IMG/VR virus record: IMGVR_UViG_3300036407_000010
Coordinates: 1-37,759 of that record
DNA length: 37,759 bases
Reading direction: 5' to 3' (one strand)
DNA from: a virus
The notes under the pieces were generated by a model that ran no database searches, was not told where the DNA came from, and saw only the letters and a list, made by a program, of their open reading frames with translations. This document shows positions 14,593-23,012 of the stretch, piece by piece; position 1 is the stretch's first letter; the number at the start of each line of letters is the position of its first letter. Made by a program: the position numbers and the translations under genes.

Positions 14593-15051
14593 TTATTGAA
14601 GTCTTTCAAATTTTTTTACAGAGTTTTTAAGATAGTTGAACATCGCTTCAGCTTCAGCTTTCGACTTTAAGAAGTACTCTTCTAAAATATGAAACTCCTT
14701 CCTGGCCAGTGAAGCATAGCGATGATGATGTGGGCGTTCAAGCAGAGTTAAAAGCTCATCAAGTTTCTTAAGTGACGGGAAGCTGATCTGGGCGAGTCCG
14801 TTGATTCTTCCTGAAATTGGCAAAGGACCTTCATGATAAACTTTATGAATGATCTGCTGAAGTGCCTTTGTCTTCTCATCAAGCTCGTTATGCTGCTGTT
14901 GCAGTGCTTCGTTCTTTTTTTCCAATCTTGACTCGTAGTTCTGAAACCTTGAGCTCACGCTTCTCAGGTAAGTCCGGAACATACTGATTGAGATTGCATA
15001 CGTGACCAAGCCACCAGATAGAAAAATTAGTAATTCCTTTAACCACAACAT
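14593..15051 (-). CDS. Membrane-anchored coiled-coil protein of lysis region
   Basis: This 152-residue protein has one N-terminal membrane helix (residues ~4-24, LKELLIFLSGGLVTYAISISM). A coiled coil of about 40 residues (NYESRLEKKNEALQQQHNELDEK) and a helical charged C-terminus follow. It lies 13 bases before the endolysin and downstream of the three-TM protein. It could be a pinholin-like, antiholin or scaffold partner in lysis. I do not recognise the family, and the single-TM plus coiled-coil design is common to unrelated proteins. Confidence 0.55.
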   Translation of the reverse strand: MLWLKELLIFLSGGLVTYAISISMFRTYLRSVSSRFQNYESRLEKKNEALQQQHNELDEKTKALQQIIHKVYHEGPLPISGRINGLAQISFPSLKKLDELLTLLERPHHHRYASLARKEFHILEEYFLKSKAEAEAMFNYLKNSVKKFERLQ

Positions 15052-15097
15052 CCATAACCTCTCCTTCTTACGTTTAATTAATTTTTAATAACTTTTG

Positions 15098-15448
15098 TTA
15101 ATTCTTTTTCCATGCGATTCCCCATAGGGTGAACGTTACACCGACAAACAATCCGAGGAATCCCATCGGACCTATCTCAAACATTTTTGCAAAAGCGAAA
15201 ATCCCTCCGAGGTTCATTGTAAACCAAGCGCACAGATATCCTGCTAAAAAAAATCCAAAGCTCTTTGCATCGGCCCAGTGATAAACTTTGTCTCCATTCT
15301 GTATCGCTTCAACTAATCCATCTCTAAAACCTTTATATCGAATAAGTGCGAAGCAGAAAAGCCAAACTATGCCGGCGCAAACCATGTTTAGAAACCCGAG
15401 GCAGGCGATAATTAAAATTTGATAGTCAGTAAAATGAGTGACGCTCAT
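15098..15448 (-). CDS. Holin-like small membrane protein
   Basis: This 116-residue protein has about three hydrophobic helices (residues ~10-33, 62-80, 92-112) and short charged loops (RYKGFRDG, NGDKVYHWADAKS). It ends IAWKKN. Its size, topology and place two genes upstream of the endolysin fit a holin. I cannot match it to a named holin family, so the function rests on context. The start overlaps the preceding structural gene's stop by 4 bases, tying lysis gene translation to the late operon. Confidence 0.6.
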   Translation of the reverse strand: MSVTHFTDYQILIIACLGFLNMVCAGIVWLFCFALIRYKGFRDGLVEAIQNGDKVYHWADAKSFGFFLAGYLCAWFTMNLGGIFAFAKMFEIGPMGFLGLFVGVTFTLWGIAWKKN

Positions 15449-16464
15449 ACACTAAAATGTTTATCGCTGCAATGGTTGTCTGGTCCCCAAGTGATATTTC
15501 CATCTGATGGTTTACTTGCCCAACAAGGGCTAGCAGAAATGAGAGGGAAACTTTGAATATTTTCTGTTAAGAAGGCATCAAGCTCTGCTTCGTCAGCTTC
15601 ATATCCAAAATCGCCTTCTTTCAGGCTCACCATTAATTGCTTTTTTTCTTCATTACCTGCAGTCTGTTTTTGAATGACAGAGTCATTACTGCTGTACATC
15701 ATAATGCCTTGAGCTTCTATGCTGATAGCAAGGGATGGAAGAGTCAAGTAAAGTGCTCTCTTAGAGATGATAGGTTCAAGAAGAGCTACCAGTTTCGCGT
15801 TTGTATTAGTAAGCGATCCTGTTTTGAGCTGCGTAACAATCTCTTCGTATTGATCTTTACAAATCAACCTTTTAACGTAGCTCCCTTCTATATCGGTAAT
15901 GCGTTTCTTTAGCCGTAGAAAGACTCGCCTGTTACCTCTGATATCAATGTACTTGCTTGCGACAGATGTCTTATAAACTATACAACCAGTCATTGCAGTA
16001 TTTGCAATGATATCACCGTACCAGGTACCGTATTTGGTAGGTGATGCATTTTCTTCAAGATATTCAAGAAGCTTGTCTGCAGCAGCATCAGCGGATGTGA
16101 TATACTTCATCACAAGCTTTGCTATTTTCCAGGCAGGAGCTGGCTGAGAGTTAGCGTTGGACTGCTGTTGTATGCCCAGATCTCCTACTTGCACTCCTAT
16201 TTCATCAACCATGAGGTACGCAGTATAATACGCGTGCGCTCGTTGGATATAAGGCAGAAGAGCTTTTATGTCAACTGAAAGTTCGTCGACAGTTGTTGCC
16301 GTGGTATATGCAGTAGTAAGTTCGTCGTGAAACTGATTACCCAATAGCGGTTTAATAAAGTGTTCTGCAGCATCTAGAATAGAAGGTTTGAGTTTATCAA
16401 ACTTCATATTCACATCAATGTTGATGTATCTCTTTACGTCTGCTGTGATTTTGAAGAAACTCAT
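15445..16464 (-). CDS. DUF6712-like head-tail connector candidate
   Basis: This 339-residue protein resembles a family found beside the portal in Bacteroidota phages (DUF6712-like). It has an N-terminal segment FFKITADVKRYINIDVNMKFDKLKPSILDAAEHFIKPLLG, a helical core, and AAADKLLEYLEEN. A central region around KRLICKDQYEEIV and a C-terminal acidic and Trp-containing tail (GNITWGPDNH) follow. The portal stop and this start overlap by 4 bases. By position it probably is a head-tail connector or adaptor. The family name is from memory and not verified. Confidence 0.65.
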   Translation of the reverse strand: MSFFKITADVKRYINIDVNMKFDKLKPSILDAAEHFIKPLLGNQFHDELTTAYTTATTVDELSVDIKALLPYIQRAHAYYTAYLMVDEIGVQVGDLGIQQQSNANSQPAPAWKIAKLVMKYITSADAAADKLLEYLEENASPTKYGTWYGDIIANTAMTGCIVYKTSVASKYIDIRGNRRVFLRLKKRITDIEGSYVKRLICKDQYEEIVTQLKTGSLTNTNAKLVALLEPIISKRALYLTLPSLAISIEAQGIMMYSSNDSVIQKQTAGNEEKKQLMVSLKEGDFGYEADEAELDAFLTENIQSFPLISASPCWASKPSDGNITWGPDNHCSDKHFSV

Positions 16465-17819
16465 GCTGCTTTTGCGGGGCTAGTTGGTGACTGTTCGCCT
16501 TCTACCTGAACTCCAGTCTTCGCATTGCTTAGTGTATCTATGAATACATCACGGTAACCGATACGGATATCATCTTGCCAGCGATTAGCACGCGATACAA
16601 TGTCAAACCATTCAGTTGTAGTCTGTCTTCCGATCGTTGTATGCAACTGTAAATAGAAGTTGAACTTCTCGCGCATGTCTGATCCAGAGCCAACCTGGAG
16701 AGAGTTCCCTGTACGAAGTCCTGAAAGAGTAGGATCTACCGCGTGAGCGCTTGTAATCCTAGACGCGGCCGTTGCATCAGCATTTAGCCATGCAGTATCG
16801 TATAATTTATTCTCAAGGACATTGATTTTCCAACCAGGTTGAATGTTTCCGTTAGAATCGACAGCAAACTTTGTATAGAAGGTTTTGGAAACGTTCTCTG
16901 CACCAGCTAAGCAATCATCAATATCGTGTTTTAATTTTTTCTCTGCATCCGCCCTAGCTTTTAAACAGGCAGCTTTGCCTTCAGGATAATTCTTTTCGGG
17001 AAACAGGTCAATAAAATACTGCTCAGGGATCTCAATGTGATACTTGATGTTCACTGCGTTATCAATGTTGGCATTTATCCAAATCGAGATCTTCCTGGAG
17101 GTCGCCAGCCAGCGATTGTTTGAATGCCATTTTGCTGTTGGGTAATAATCCTTATCTATACTAACAAGTTGATGCTTGTAAATGCCATTAGGTACTCGTT
17201 CATCCAATGGATTGCGAGGGTTAAAAGCAGGAACTTCCTTATAATCACCTGAATTGGGTTTCGGCCATAGTGCACTTAGATAAAAAGCAGGGATTTCTCC
17301 AGTGAGAACGTTACGTTTACCAATGCGAACGTCTTTTACTCTCTGCCATTTTACGCCGAGTATCTTGGTATAGTTTGCATTCAGGAGATATTGCACGTAA
17401 TAGAAATTCCACCACTCATAATCCTGTATACAACCTTGGGTAAAATTGATCAGGTCGTTCCGGTAATAGAATTCTCGAATTTCTTGAGGAAGGTCTTTCA
17501 CCAACATTGGAGTTTTAACTTCTTCTCCCTTGTCGTTTATAGATTCGCGGTAGAAGTAGATGCCTTTTCCGTAGTGTGCCTTTATTTTAAAATCTAGTGC
17601 GCTTGCAGAAGTAGTGTCCTGCATGTTTGCGTCGATTGTATCCTGCGGGTAATTGTTGTTCTTTCCCCATATGGCGTACGGAATGGATGATGTACGCTTA
17701 GCGCTGATAGCATCTGGCTCAGTATCTCGCTTTGTAATTTCGATGATGGCACCTGAGGCCATTCCGAAAGAAATCCTATGGTCAATATCAACTACTCCGG
17801 TCTTTCTCTCGATTGCCAT
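16461..17819 (-). CDS. Portal protein
   Basis: This 452-residue protein is the putative dodecameric portal, the DNA entry and exit channel of the capsid. Supporting features are its size, its location after the terminase genes, and typical portal-like segments: GKNNNYPQDTIDANMQ, LDFKIKAHYGKGIYFYRE and WNFYYVQYLLN. The region near residues 385-415 (DPTLSGL, SGSDMREKFNFYLQLHTTI) also fits. The ATG at 17819 is the only good start. The first codons again contain the GGCAATCG word discussed under the GGCGATTGCC repeats. Confidence 0.8.
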   Translation of the reverse strand: MAIERKTGVVDIDHRISFGMASGAIIEITKRDTEPDAISAKRTSSIPYAIWGKNNNYPQDTIDANMQDTTSASALDFKIKAHYGKGIYFYRESINDKGEEVKTPMLVKDLPQEIREFYYRNDLINFTQGCIQDYEWWNFYYVQYLLNANYTKILGVKWQRVKDVRIGKRNVLTGEIPAFYLSALWPKPNSGDYKEVPAFNPRNPLDERVPNGIYKHQLVSIDKDYYPTAKWHSNNRWLATSRKISIWINANIDNAVNIKYHIEIPEQYFIDLFPEKNYPEGKAACLKARADAEKKLKHDIDDCLAGAENVSKTFYTKFAVDSNGNIQPGWKINVLENKLYDTAWLNADATAASRITSAHAVDPTLSGLRTGNSLQVGSGSDMREKFNFYLQLHTTIGRQTTTEWFDIVSRANRWQDDIRIGYRDVFIDTLSNAKTGVQVEGEQSPTSPAKAA

Positions 17820-18142
17820 TAATGAAATACGTTAAGCCATTTTGGCGATTGATAATCCTGGAAGCCATAGATCATGGCCGCTTTTATGCTCTTTGGATGA
17901 CCTGCTATCAAGTCGTCCAGTAGAAGAACTCCATTTGCTTGAAGATGGTAGTATTGTTTGCCTTTTGGATCGAGTCCTTGTATTTCAGTTTTGGCGTCTT
18001 TAGTCTTTTTCCTGCAGAGAATCTCTCTCTTTTCGCCTTCGGCTGTAATAAAGCGAATACCATACGCTTTAACTGTAAGCGTAGCATTGTCTACAGTATC
18101 ATTCAACTTCACTAAAACATTCTCGATGCTTATCTGCTCCAT
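17819..18142 (-). CDS. Small hypothetical protein upstream of portal
   Basis: This 107-residue protein starts MEQISIENVLVKLNDTVDNATLTVK and ends SPKWLNVFH; the fold looks mixed beta/alpha. The frame stays open up to 18346, but the upstream 68 codons have a poor protein-like composition and include a direct repeat. I therefore use the ATG at 18142. It directly precedes the portal with a 1-base gap or overlap. Copies of CC(A/G)TTTTGGCGATTG at 17837-17851 and 18322-18336 flank it. The function is unknown; a small internal or accessory head protein is possible. Confidence 0.55.
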   Translation of the reverse strand: MEQISIENVLVKLNDTVDNATLTVKAYGIRFITAEGEKREILCRKKTKDAKTEIQGLDPKGKQYYHLQANGVLLLDDLIAGHPKSIKAAMIYGFQDYQSPKWLNVFH

Positions 18143-18321
18143 GATTTTGCTGGAGCAAAGTTGTATCAACAGCTTTTTTTTTCTTAGGACGTGTAACGCA
18201 TCGTGTGCAAATAGGATCGTTTGCAGTTTTGAAACCTGAAACCCCTTACACTGCAAAGGGTAGTCGCCAAAAAAGTTAAGAAAATGAGGCATTGAGCCAC
18301 GCTTAAGCCCCGAGTGCTTTA

Positions 18322-18340
18322 CCGTTTTGGCGATTGCCAT
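18322..18340. promoter_or_regulatory. TTGGCGATTGCCA palindrome between divergent genes
   Basis: TTGGC-GATT-GCCAT (18327-18340) is a near-perfect palindrome between the minus-strand small gene/portal operon and the plus-strand gene at 18422. The same palindrome, in the other orientation, lies at 22025-22038 before the terminase operon. Confidence 0.5.
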
Positions 18341-18421
18341 TTTCAAAAACCATAGAAATGTGAAAAGTTGTATATAAAGCGAAAGAAGGGGATATTTAAG
18401 CTCCCTTAACTAATTAGCAAT

Positions 18422-19144
18422 ATGATCCTTCAAGTGCCTTCCGTTCCTCAAGCAGTGTATGATGTGATTTACTTAAACAAGTTTGATCTGATATTAGTAG
18501 GAATTGTGCTGCTGGTAATAATGGGTTTTACTAATTGGTTGATAACCTACCTAACTAAGAGTGCCGAATACAAGGCAATCAACGAGAACATTGAAGCGGT
18601 AACAGAAAAAGTGGAATCAGTAAAGGGAGAAGTGGATCTATTAATTGACCGTAAAAAAAACATAGCTTCTGAGGAACGGCTTGCAATTTTTGCTTACCAT
18701 GAAAAGCTTGTTTCATATGCGAATTTTGTAACAGGTTCAGCCACTTACGGGACAACAGTAGAGGAACTAGAGGCAGGCATTACTTCTATACGCGCTAGTC
18801 ATCTTGAATACCTTCACTCACAAAGTAGGCTTGAATTGCTTATTGACGAGGCAAACTTGCATCAAAAGATTGGGGAAATGAATGCTATACTCTTGCGAGG
18901 ATCGGCAATTACAGGCAAGGTATTGATTGACTTGCAAGTAACCGCAAAAAAAGTCTTGCTCCTAGATAAAAAGAAGGTAGACTCCTCCGATCTTTATTTA
19001 GAAGCTCTTAAACAAACCTCCAAAGAACAATCACAACTTCGTAGCAATTATATTTTGGACATCCTGCCGATCTATAAAGAATATATATCGAAGAAAGTAG
19101 AACTAGAAGGAATAATACGGCCACTGCTAAAGGGATCATTATGA
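18422..19144 (+). CDS. Membrane-anchored coiled-coil protein, moron-like
   Basis: This 240-residue protein has one transmembrane helix at about residues 23-44 (DLILVGIVLLVIMGFTNWLITYL) and a long cytoplasmic or periplasmic helical part with coiled-coil heptads (AEYKAINENIEAVTEKVESVKGEVDLLID and further). It ends IIRPLLKGSL. It is on the plus strand, convergent with the terminase gene (ends 5 bp apart) and against 17 kb of minus-strand late genes. It has its own upstream gap, so it is probably expressed from its own promoter in the lysogen. Superinfection exclusion is an attractive guess, unproven. Confidence 0.7.
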   Translation: MILQVPSVPQAVYDVIYLNKFDLILVGIVLLVIMGFTNWLITYLTKSAEYKAINENIEAVTEKVESVKGEVDLLIDRKKNIASEERLAIFAYHEKLVSYANFVTGSATYGTTVEELEAGITSIRASHLEYLHSQSRLELLIDEANLHQKIGEMNAILLRGSAITGKVLIDLQVTAKKVLLLDKKKVDSSDLYLEALKQTSKEQSQLRSNYILDILPIYKEYISKKVELEGIIRPLLKGSL

Positions 19145-19148
19145 CCTT

Positions 19149-20666
19149 CTATCTTCCGCCGAACGATACAGGACTGCTATAAGCTCTCTCCTGGACGCGA
19201 CCTTTAAAGCCCCACCACAATCGGTAATCATGAGCATCGGTTCCATGAGTGGCGTGAGCCTGGTTCAACAATCTGTTTCGTTCGCTTGATTTGTCTTTCT
19301 TGCTGTCAATCATTGGAGCGCTCTCAAGGGCTATCCGAAGATCCTTACAGTTATTGGCATTGTATCGAAGTATCGGCAAGCGCTCGTCTTTCTCCTTATG
19401 CATTATGCTAATTAGGTTGTGTCTACCTAGGTGACTTGCGTCACCTAGCGCTTCCCTTATCACCTGCCAGCCGCGCTTCTCAAGGATATCAGAAAACTCA
19501 TCGAAGTACGTCAGCTTGCTATTGGCTTCTCTTTTGTCTCCGGACTTGTCACCATACTGATGGACCACTTTACGCTGATGATGCTCATAGTAATCACAAA
19601 ATTTGCCGGCCAGGTCCTGTAGAATATTTGGGTGACTAACATGCATAAAATTTATAAAGCGCACGGTGTTTTGATTATTAAACCAAGGATCCTGCTCCCA
19701 CTCCTGGTCAATAGTTAAACAGTTGAAAGCTCCAAAGTCGTGGGAGATATTTAACGGCTTTTTAGGATCACAATCTTTATCCCATCTGCTATCTCGTTTT
19801 ACATTGGGAAGTTCGAAGCCGTATTGATCAGTAAAGTTGTAATCGATGCTATCCGTATACCAATGTTTATCACCTAGCGATGGATAGAATAAGCTACCGA
19901 GTTGCTTGATGTAATGACTCATCACTTCAACCAGGTACGTCAGTGGCTCATCTCGTTTCTTCCATCCGTTAAGTACTTTGTCAGTGATGATCTTTCTATT
20001 GTGCCAGCTTGTACCCGTTGCGAAGTAGATATTGTTAGCAGGATCTTGAGCGAGTATCTTACGTTCCATCAGCCACTTTCCAGAGGTACCATATGGCATT
20101 GATGTAGTAAAGACTTGTGTAAGATGTCCAGGTTTGTCTTGAAGCATCATGTGAGATCCGCGAACAGTTTTATCTGCTATACGCAGATACTTTATGCGAT
20201 CAATTAAAAGAGCTTCATCTGTAATAGACCAATCATTATTACCACCGCGCATAAGTTCCGGACGGTCCATGGATCCAAGGATGATGGTAGTACCATTCCA
20301 CCAACTGATGACGTTCTCGTATCGATCAGGTTTTTGATAAGGTGAAGCAAAATGAGCAGGTGGTTTTTTTCCTACAACGTAATCACCATCCTTTCCATCC
20401 CATTCCTTGTAACCGAACCACTCCCAGGCAGATTTCATCGGTGCCAGCGAATTGATCAAAATTTGTGTGTATGTAGGACCTAACAACAGCCCACGAGATC
20501 TAGGCATGCTCGCCACATAAATCATCACTAGTACTCCGTTCACAAACGACTTACCGAACGCGCGGCCAGCGACCAGGATCTTCTCCAGCTGAGTCGCCAT
20601 CAAAAAAAGCATTGCTACGGGATTGAGGTAGAAATTCTTTTTAACAGGCCTCAGTCCTTTTATCAT
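19149..20666 (-). CDS. terL: Terminase large subunit
   Basis: This 505-residue packaging motor has an ATPase domain with Walker A VAGRAFGKS (Lys39), Walker B WSITDE (Asp150, Glu151) and a coupling motif TTSMPYGTSG near 187-196. The C-terminal RNase-H-like nuclease carries candidate metal ligands Asp310 (NISHDFG), Asp373 (QYGDKSGDK) and Asp477/Asp480 (HGTDAHDY). It cuts concatemeric DNA and drives it into the prohead through the portal. The start codon overlaps the small-subunit stop as TAATG, which suggests coupled translation. Confidence 0.96.
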   Translation of the reverse strand: MIKGLRPVKKNFYLNPVAMLFLMATQLEKILVAGRAFGKSFVNGVLVMIYVASMPRSRGLLLGPTYTQILINSLAPMKSAWEWFGYKEWDGKDGDYVVGKKPPAHFASPYQKPDRYENVISWWNGTTIILGSMDRPELMRGGNNDWSITDEALLIDRIKYLRIADKTVRGSHMMLQDKPGHLTQVFTTSMPYGTSGKWLMERKILAQDPANNIYFATGTSWHNRKIITDKVLNGWKKRDEPLTYLVEVMSHYIKQLGSLFYPSLGDKHWYTDSIDYNFTDQYGFELPNVKRDSRWDKDCDPKKPLNISHDFGAFNCLTIDQEWEQDPWFNNQNTVRFINFMHVSHPNILQDLAGKFCDYYEHHQRKVVHQYGDKSGDKREANSKLTYFDEFSDILEKRGWQVIREALGDASHLGRHNLISIMHKEKDERLPILRYNANNCKDLRIALESAPMIDSKKDKSSERNRLLNQAHATHGTDAHDYRLWWGFKGRVQERAYSSPVSFGGR

Positions 20667-21379
20667 TACGAAGGTTCTTCAGTATATTCTACATCTATGG
20701 TGACACCTTTCATCAGCTCATCAGCCTGAGCTTTCAGAGTTGCTTCATCCGAATTGAAGTTGATTGTGATCGCGGGCCTTGGCAATTGTGTCTTAATATC
20801 GTCTTCGAGGCCATTCACTGCATTGAATCTTCTTGTAAGCTGATTGATTGCCTTTGCAGCTTCAATCTTGTCTATCGTGGATCCTGTATCAGAAATGGAT
20901 TTCATCATTTCAATTTGCTCGAGCAAGACTGCGCTGATTCGCGCCTTCTCGAATACTGCAGTGCTCAGACGTGGATCGCCATATAAAGCCTTTGCACGTC
21001 TGATATCATCGTAAGCTGTGCGTTCTGAAATCTGCATGAAATTATCCTTGCACCATTGCATATGGGCCTTCACAGCTTTGCGATCATTTAACACTTTTCC
21101 GGTAAGAAGATCCCACGTGTTTGATAAGCGTCTCAGCATATCTTCCTCGTGATCTGTTAGCTCTACCGGTTTCTTAGGATCATAGAGAAATTTCCAAATA
21201 TGATCAAATGCTGAATCCTTTATCAGTTTTGCTTCGCGCAGCGTAAGCGCTTGTGTAACGGGTTGCGATTTTTCAAAGCCTCCTTGGTAAACTGGGAGTG
21301 CCGAGCTGATTGGCTCAGGATTAACCGAAGCTATCTTTACACTGGAAAGCAACAGCTGTTCCTTCTTTTTCCTGCTCAT
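20666..21379 (-). CDS. terS: Terminase small subunit, putative
   Basis: This 237-residue protein has a central helix-turn-helix-like region including KDNFMQISERTAYDDIRRAKALYGDPR (residues ~112-138). A helical oligomerisation-like segment and an acidic C-terminus follow. Small terminase subunits recognise the packaging start and regulate the large subunit. The assignment rests on the HTH-like motif plus a position directly upstream of, and overlapping, terL. The N-terminal KKKEQLLL segment is basic. Confidence 0.75.
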   Translation of the reverse strand: MSRKKKEQLLLSSVKIASVNPEPISSALPVYQGGFEKSQPVTQALTLREAKLIKDSAFDHIWKFLYDPKKPVELTDHEEDMLRRLSNTWDLLTGKVLNDRKAVKAHMQWCKDNFMQISERTAYDDIRRAKALYGDPRLSTAVFEKARISAVLLEQIEMMKSISDTGSTIDKIEAAKAINQLTRRFNAVNGLEDDIKTQLPRPAITINFNSDEATLKAQADELMKGVTIDVEYTEEPS

Positions 21380-22008
21380 GCTTTGCCTATTAGTTTTGCA
21401 ATCTGTTCACTGATTACGTGATATTCAGCTTCAGCCCGTTCCATCTCTTCTTGCCACTTCGTTGGCCTGTTAGGATTCTTTGCCTGACCTGCTTGAATTT
21501 TCTTTTTAAGCTTGCTGCGAAGGTCAACGTTGTTCCTGCGTTTTTCCTTGAGGTTGAGAAGATCAGCGTTGTTATTCGCTGCATCGGGTCCAGGAAGCTG
21601 GCCATGCTGGTCGGCATAACGCGCACGCTCGAATAGCTCACGCTCTGCCTGCTGCAGTGTGGTGATCTTCTTATAGTGTTCTGTCAACTCTGCCTTTGTT
21701 GCTCCATCTTCAGCCATTCGCCATATCTGGGAACTAAGCTTTTTCCTCTCCAGCTTTTGAGTATGGTATTCGGACCAGCACTTGTTAACCAAGTCAGACT
21801 TTACACCGTCTTTAACAGCTTGTATCACTGTCGCCACGGCTATCTCCTTTTCAAGTACAATATCAGGTTTGCTTTGTACGGTAATTTGTTGTCGTGTAGC
21901 ACAAATTTGTTCCGTTTTATTACCTGGGAGAATGATCTTAATCTTCGGCTTCTCTTGCTTTTGCTCACGTGCCTTCTGGAGCGTTTCCTTAACATTGATA
22001 CTGATCAT
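21376..22008 (-). CDS. Hypothetical coiled-coil protein upstream of terS
   Basis: This 210-residue protein is highly charged and mostly helical, with a long coiled coil in the second half (LNLKEKRRNNVDLRSKLKKKIQ and EEMERAEAEYHVISEQIAKLIG). It is the first gene of the packaging operon and overlaps terS by 4 bases. It may assist packaging or be an accessory DNA-binding protein; I do not recognise its family. Just before its start, TAGGTTTG and the palindrome at 22025-22038 may act as promoter and operator. If TAGGTTTG is a -7 box, the mRNA would be almost leaderless. Confidence 0.6.
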   Translation of the reverse strand: MISINVKETLQKAREQKQEKPKIKIILPGNKTEQICATRQQITVQSKPDIVLEKEIAVATVIQAVKDGVKSDLVNKCWSEYHTQKLERKKLSSQIWRMAEDGATKAELTEHYKKITTLQQAERELFERARYADQHGQLPGPDAANNNADLLNLKEKRRNNVDLRSKLKKKIQAGQAKNPNRPTKWQEEMERAEAEYHVISEQIAKLIGKA

Positions 22009-22024
22009 GATGCAAACCTACTTT

Positions 22025-22038
22025 TTGGCAATCGCCAA
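22025..22038 (-). promoter_or_regulatory. TTGGCAATCGCCAA palindrome before packaging operon
   Basis: This perfect palindrome (5-bp arms around AATC) lies 17 bases upstream of the start of the packaging operon on the minus strand. TAGGTTTG, matching TAnnTTTG, is between it and the ATG. The match to 18327-18340 suggests a shared regulator or sequence-specific binding. Confidence 0.5.
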
Positions 22039-22114
22039 TTTTAGGACGTACATTTTGTCTCCCTGGTGACCTCATTGGTTTTTATACTCTACGGTTGAAA
22101 ATAAATTAAAACAA

Positions 22115-22150
22115 AAAAAGCCCCGAACTCCCTCGGGGCTTTTTACCTTC
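22115..22150 (-). terminator. Strong terminator after the head operon
   Basis: AAAAAGCCCCGA (22115-22126) pairs with TCGGGGCTTTTT (22133-22144). Read on the minus strand, the hairpin ends in a run of T, closing the operon that ends at 22188. It separates the head cluster from the packaging operon, which needs its own promoter. It may work in both directions. Confidence 0.92.
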
Positions 22151-22187
22151 TAGTCAAACGTGGCTTAATCCGTTTTTTCTTTAAAAT

Positions 22188-22736
22188 TTAGTCAGTCAAA
22201 AGCGGCACCGAACCAGTATAAAATAAAGGTGCGTGTGGCGCATTAGCCGTAAATTGAAATGTCTTTCCCTTTAAATCTGCTTTGGCTGCACCGCTTGTTC
22301 CGTTGCTTCCAGTCATGTATGCTGGTAGCTCTGCCGATAAGACAGTAGTAGCGGGATTGAGTCTGCAAAGCCCAATGACTCTCATTCTTCCGCGTGTATC
22401 AGGTATTAATAAAACGCATGGTGTGTTCATCGCCTGAGCTTCAAATTCAGCTACCGCTTCCTCGTCACCAGGGTAGAAACATTCATACACGTTTTCCTTG
22501 CTCTTGCCGTCTGTTTCACCAATCGTGTTATCGTCGATCTTGTTCTTGTTAGGAGTACTGTAGATTTCAATGAAACCTTTTCCTTCCAATGCTATGATGT
22601 TCGCTATAACATTTAATTTTCCAATAGCAGAAAGAGCGGGCAAAACTCCGAGATCTGCAACTGGCATCCAGTATGCTCTCATTAAAAGCCCACCCATGTT
22701 CTGCTTACCGTCCCACTTTAAATCTGTGTAAGCCAT
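22188..22736 (-). CDS. Putative tail tube / virion protein
   Basis: This 182-residue protein starts MAYTDLKWDGKQNMGG and contains GKGFIEIYSTPNKNK, and FYPGDEEAVAEFEAQAMNTPCVLLIPDTRGRM. Its C-terminal domain includes GTSGAAKADLKGKTFQFTANAPHAPLFYTGSVPLL. The final pattern of a beta sandwich with a hydrophobic extended C-terminus suits tail tube proteins, and this gene follows the capsid and a small gene. I infer a tail-tube or major structural role; a decoration or head-completion role is possible. It is the last gene before a strong terminator. Confidence 0.5.
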   Translation of the reverse strand: MAYTDLKWDGKQNMGGLLMRAYWMPVADLGVLPALSAIGKLNVIANIIALEGKGFIEIYSTPNKNKIDDNTIGETDGKSKENVYECFYPGDEEAVAEFEAQAMNTPCVLLIPDTRGRMRVIGLCRLNPATTVLSAELPAYMTGSNGTSGAAKADLKGKTFQFTANAPHAPLFYTGSVPLLTD

Positions 22737-22978
22737 TATTTGCCTCCTTCCTCTTTCACTTCCACTTCCTCGATCACTGTTGCGCCAATCTCTACAAGCT
22801 CCGCTAGTAGGACAGCATCTTTTAAAGCATCCGCTGCTTTCACCACTTCGCCATTATAGATGAATTGAGGTAACGTAAACCTGTAGTGTTTGCCATCAGC
22901 CTGAAATGGTTCGCTCGGCGTTTCGAGTTTTTCTCTTTTAGCATCTACTGCTATCGAAGACTTATTTTTAATTGACAT
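22736..22978 (-). CDS. Small protein downstream of capsid
   Basis: This 80-residue protein starts MSIKNKSSIAVDAKREKLETP and has a YRFTLPQFIYNGEVVKAADALKDAVLLAELVEIGATVIEEVEVKEEGG segment, acidic at the C-terminus. It sits between the capsid and tail-tube-like genes, with the downstream start overlapping its stop. It may be a head completion or decoration factor; the sequence gives no certain role. Confidence 0.6.
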   Translation of the reverse strand: MSIKNKSSIAVDAKREKLETPSEPFQADGKHYRFTLPQFIYNGEVVKAADALKDAVLLAELVEIGATVIEEVEVKEEGGK

Positions 22979-23012
22979 TTTTTAATCTCCTTTTCGATTA
23001 TGCTCTTTCAAT

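Noticed and set aside
18143-18346. N-terminal extension of the small gene before the portal
   Set aside because: The reading frame is open, but the residues have poor protein character and contain the GGCGATTG repeat; MEQ at 18142 is a better start.
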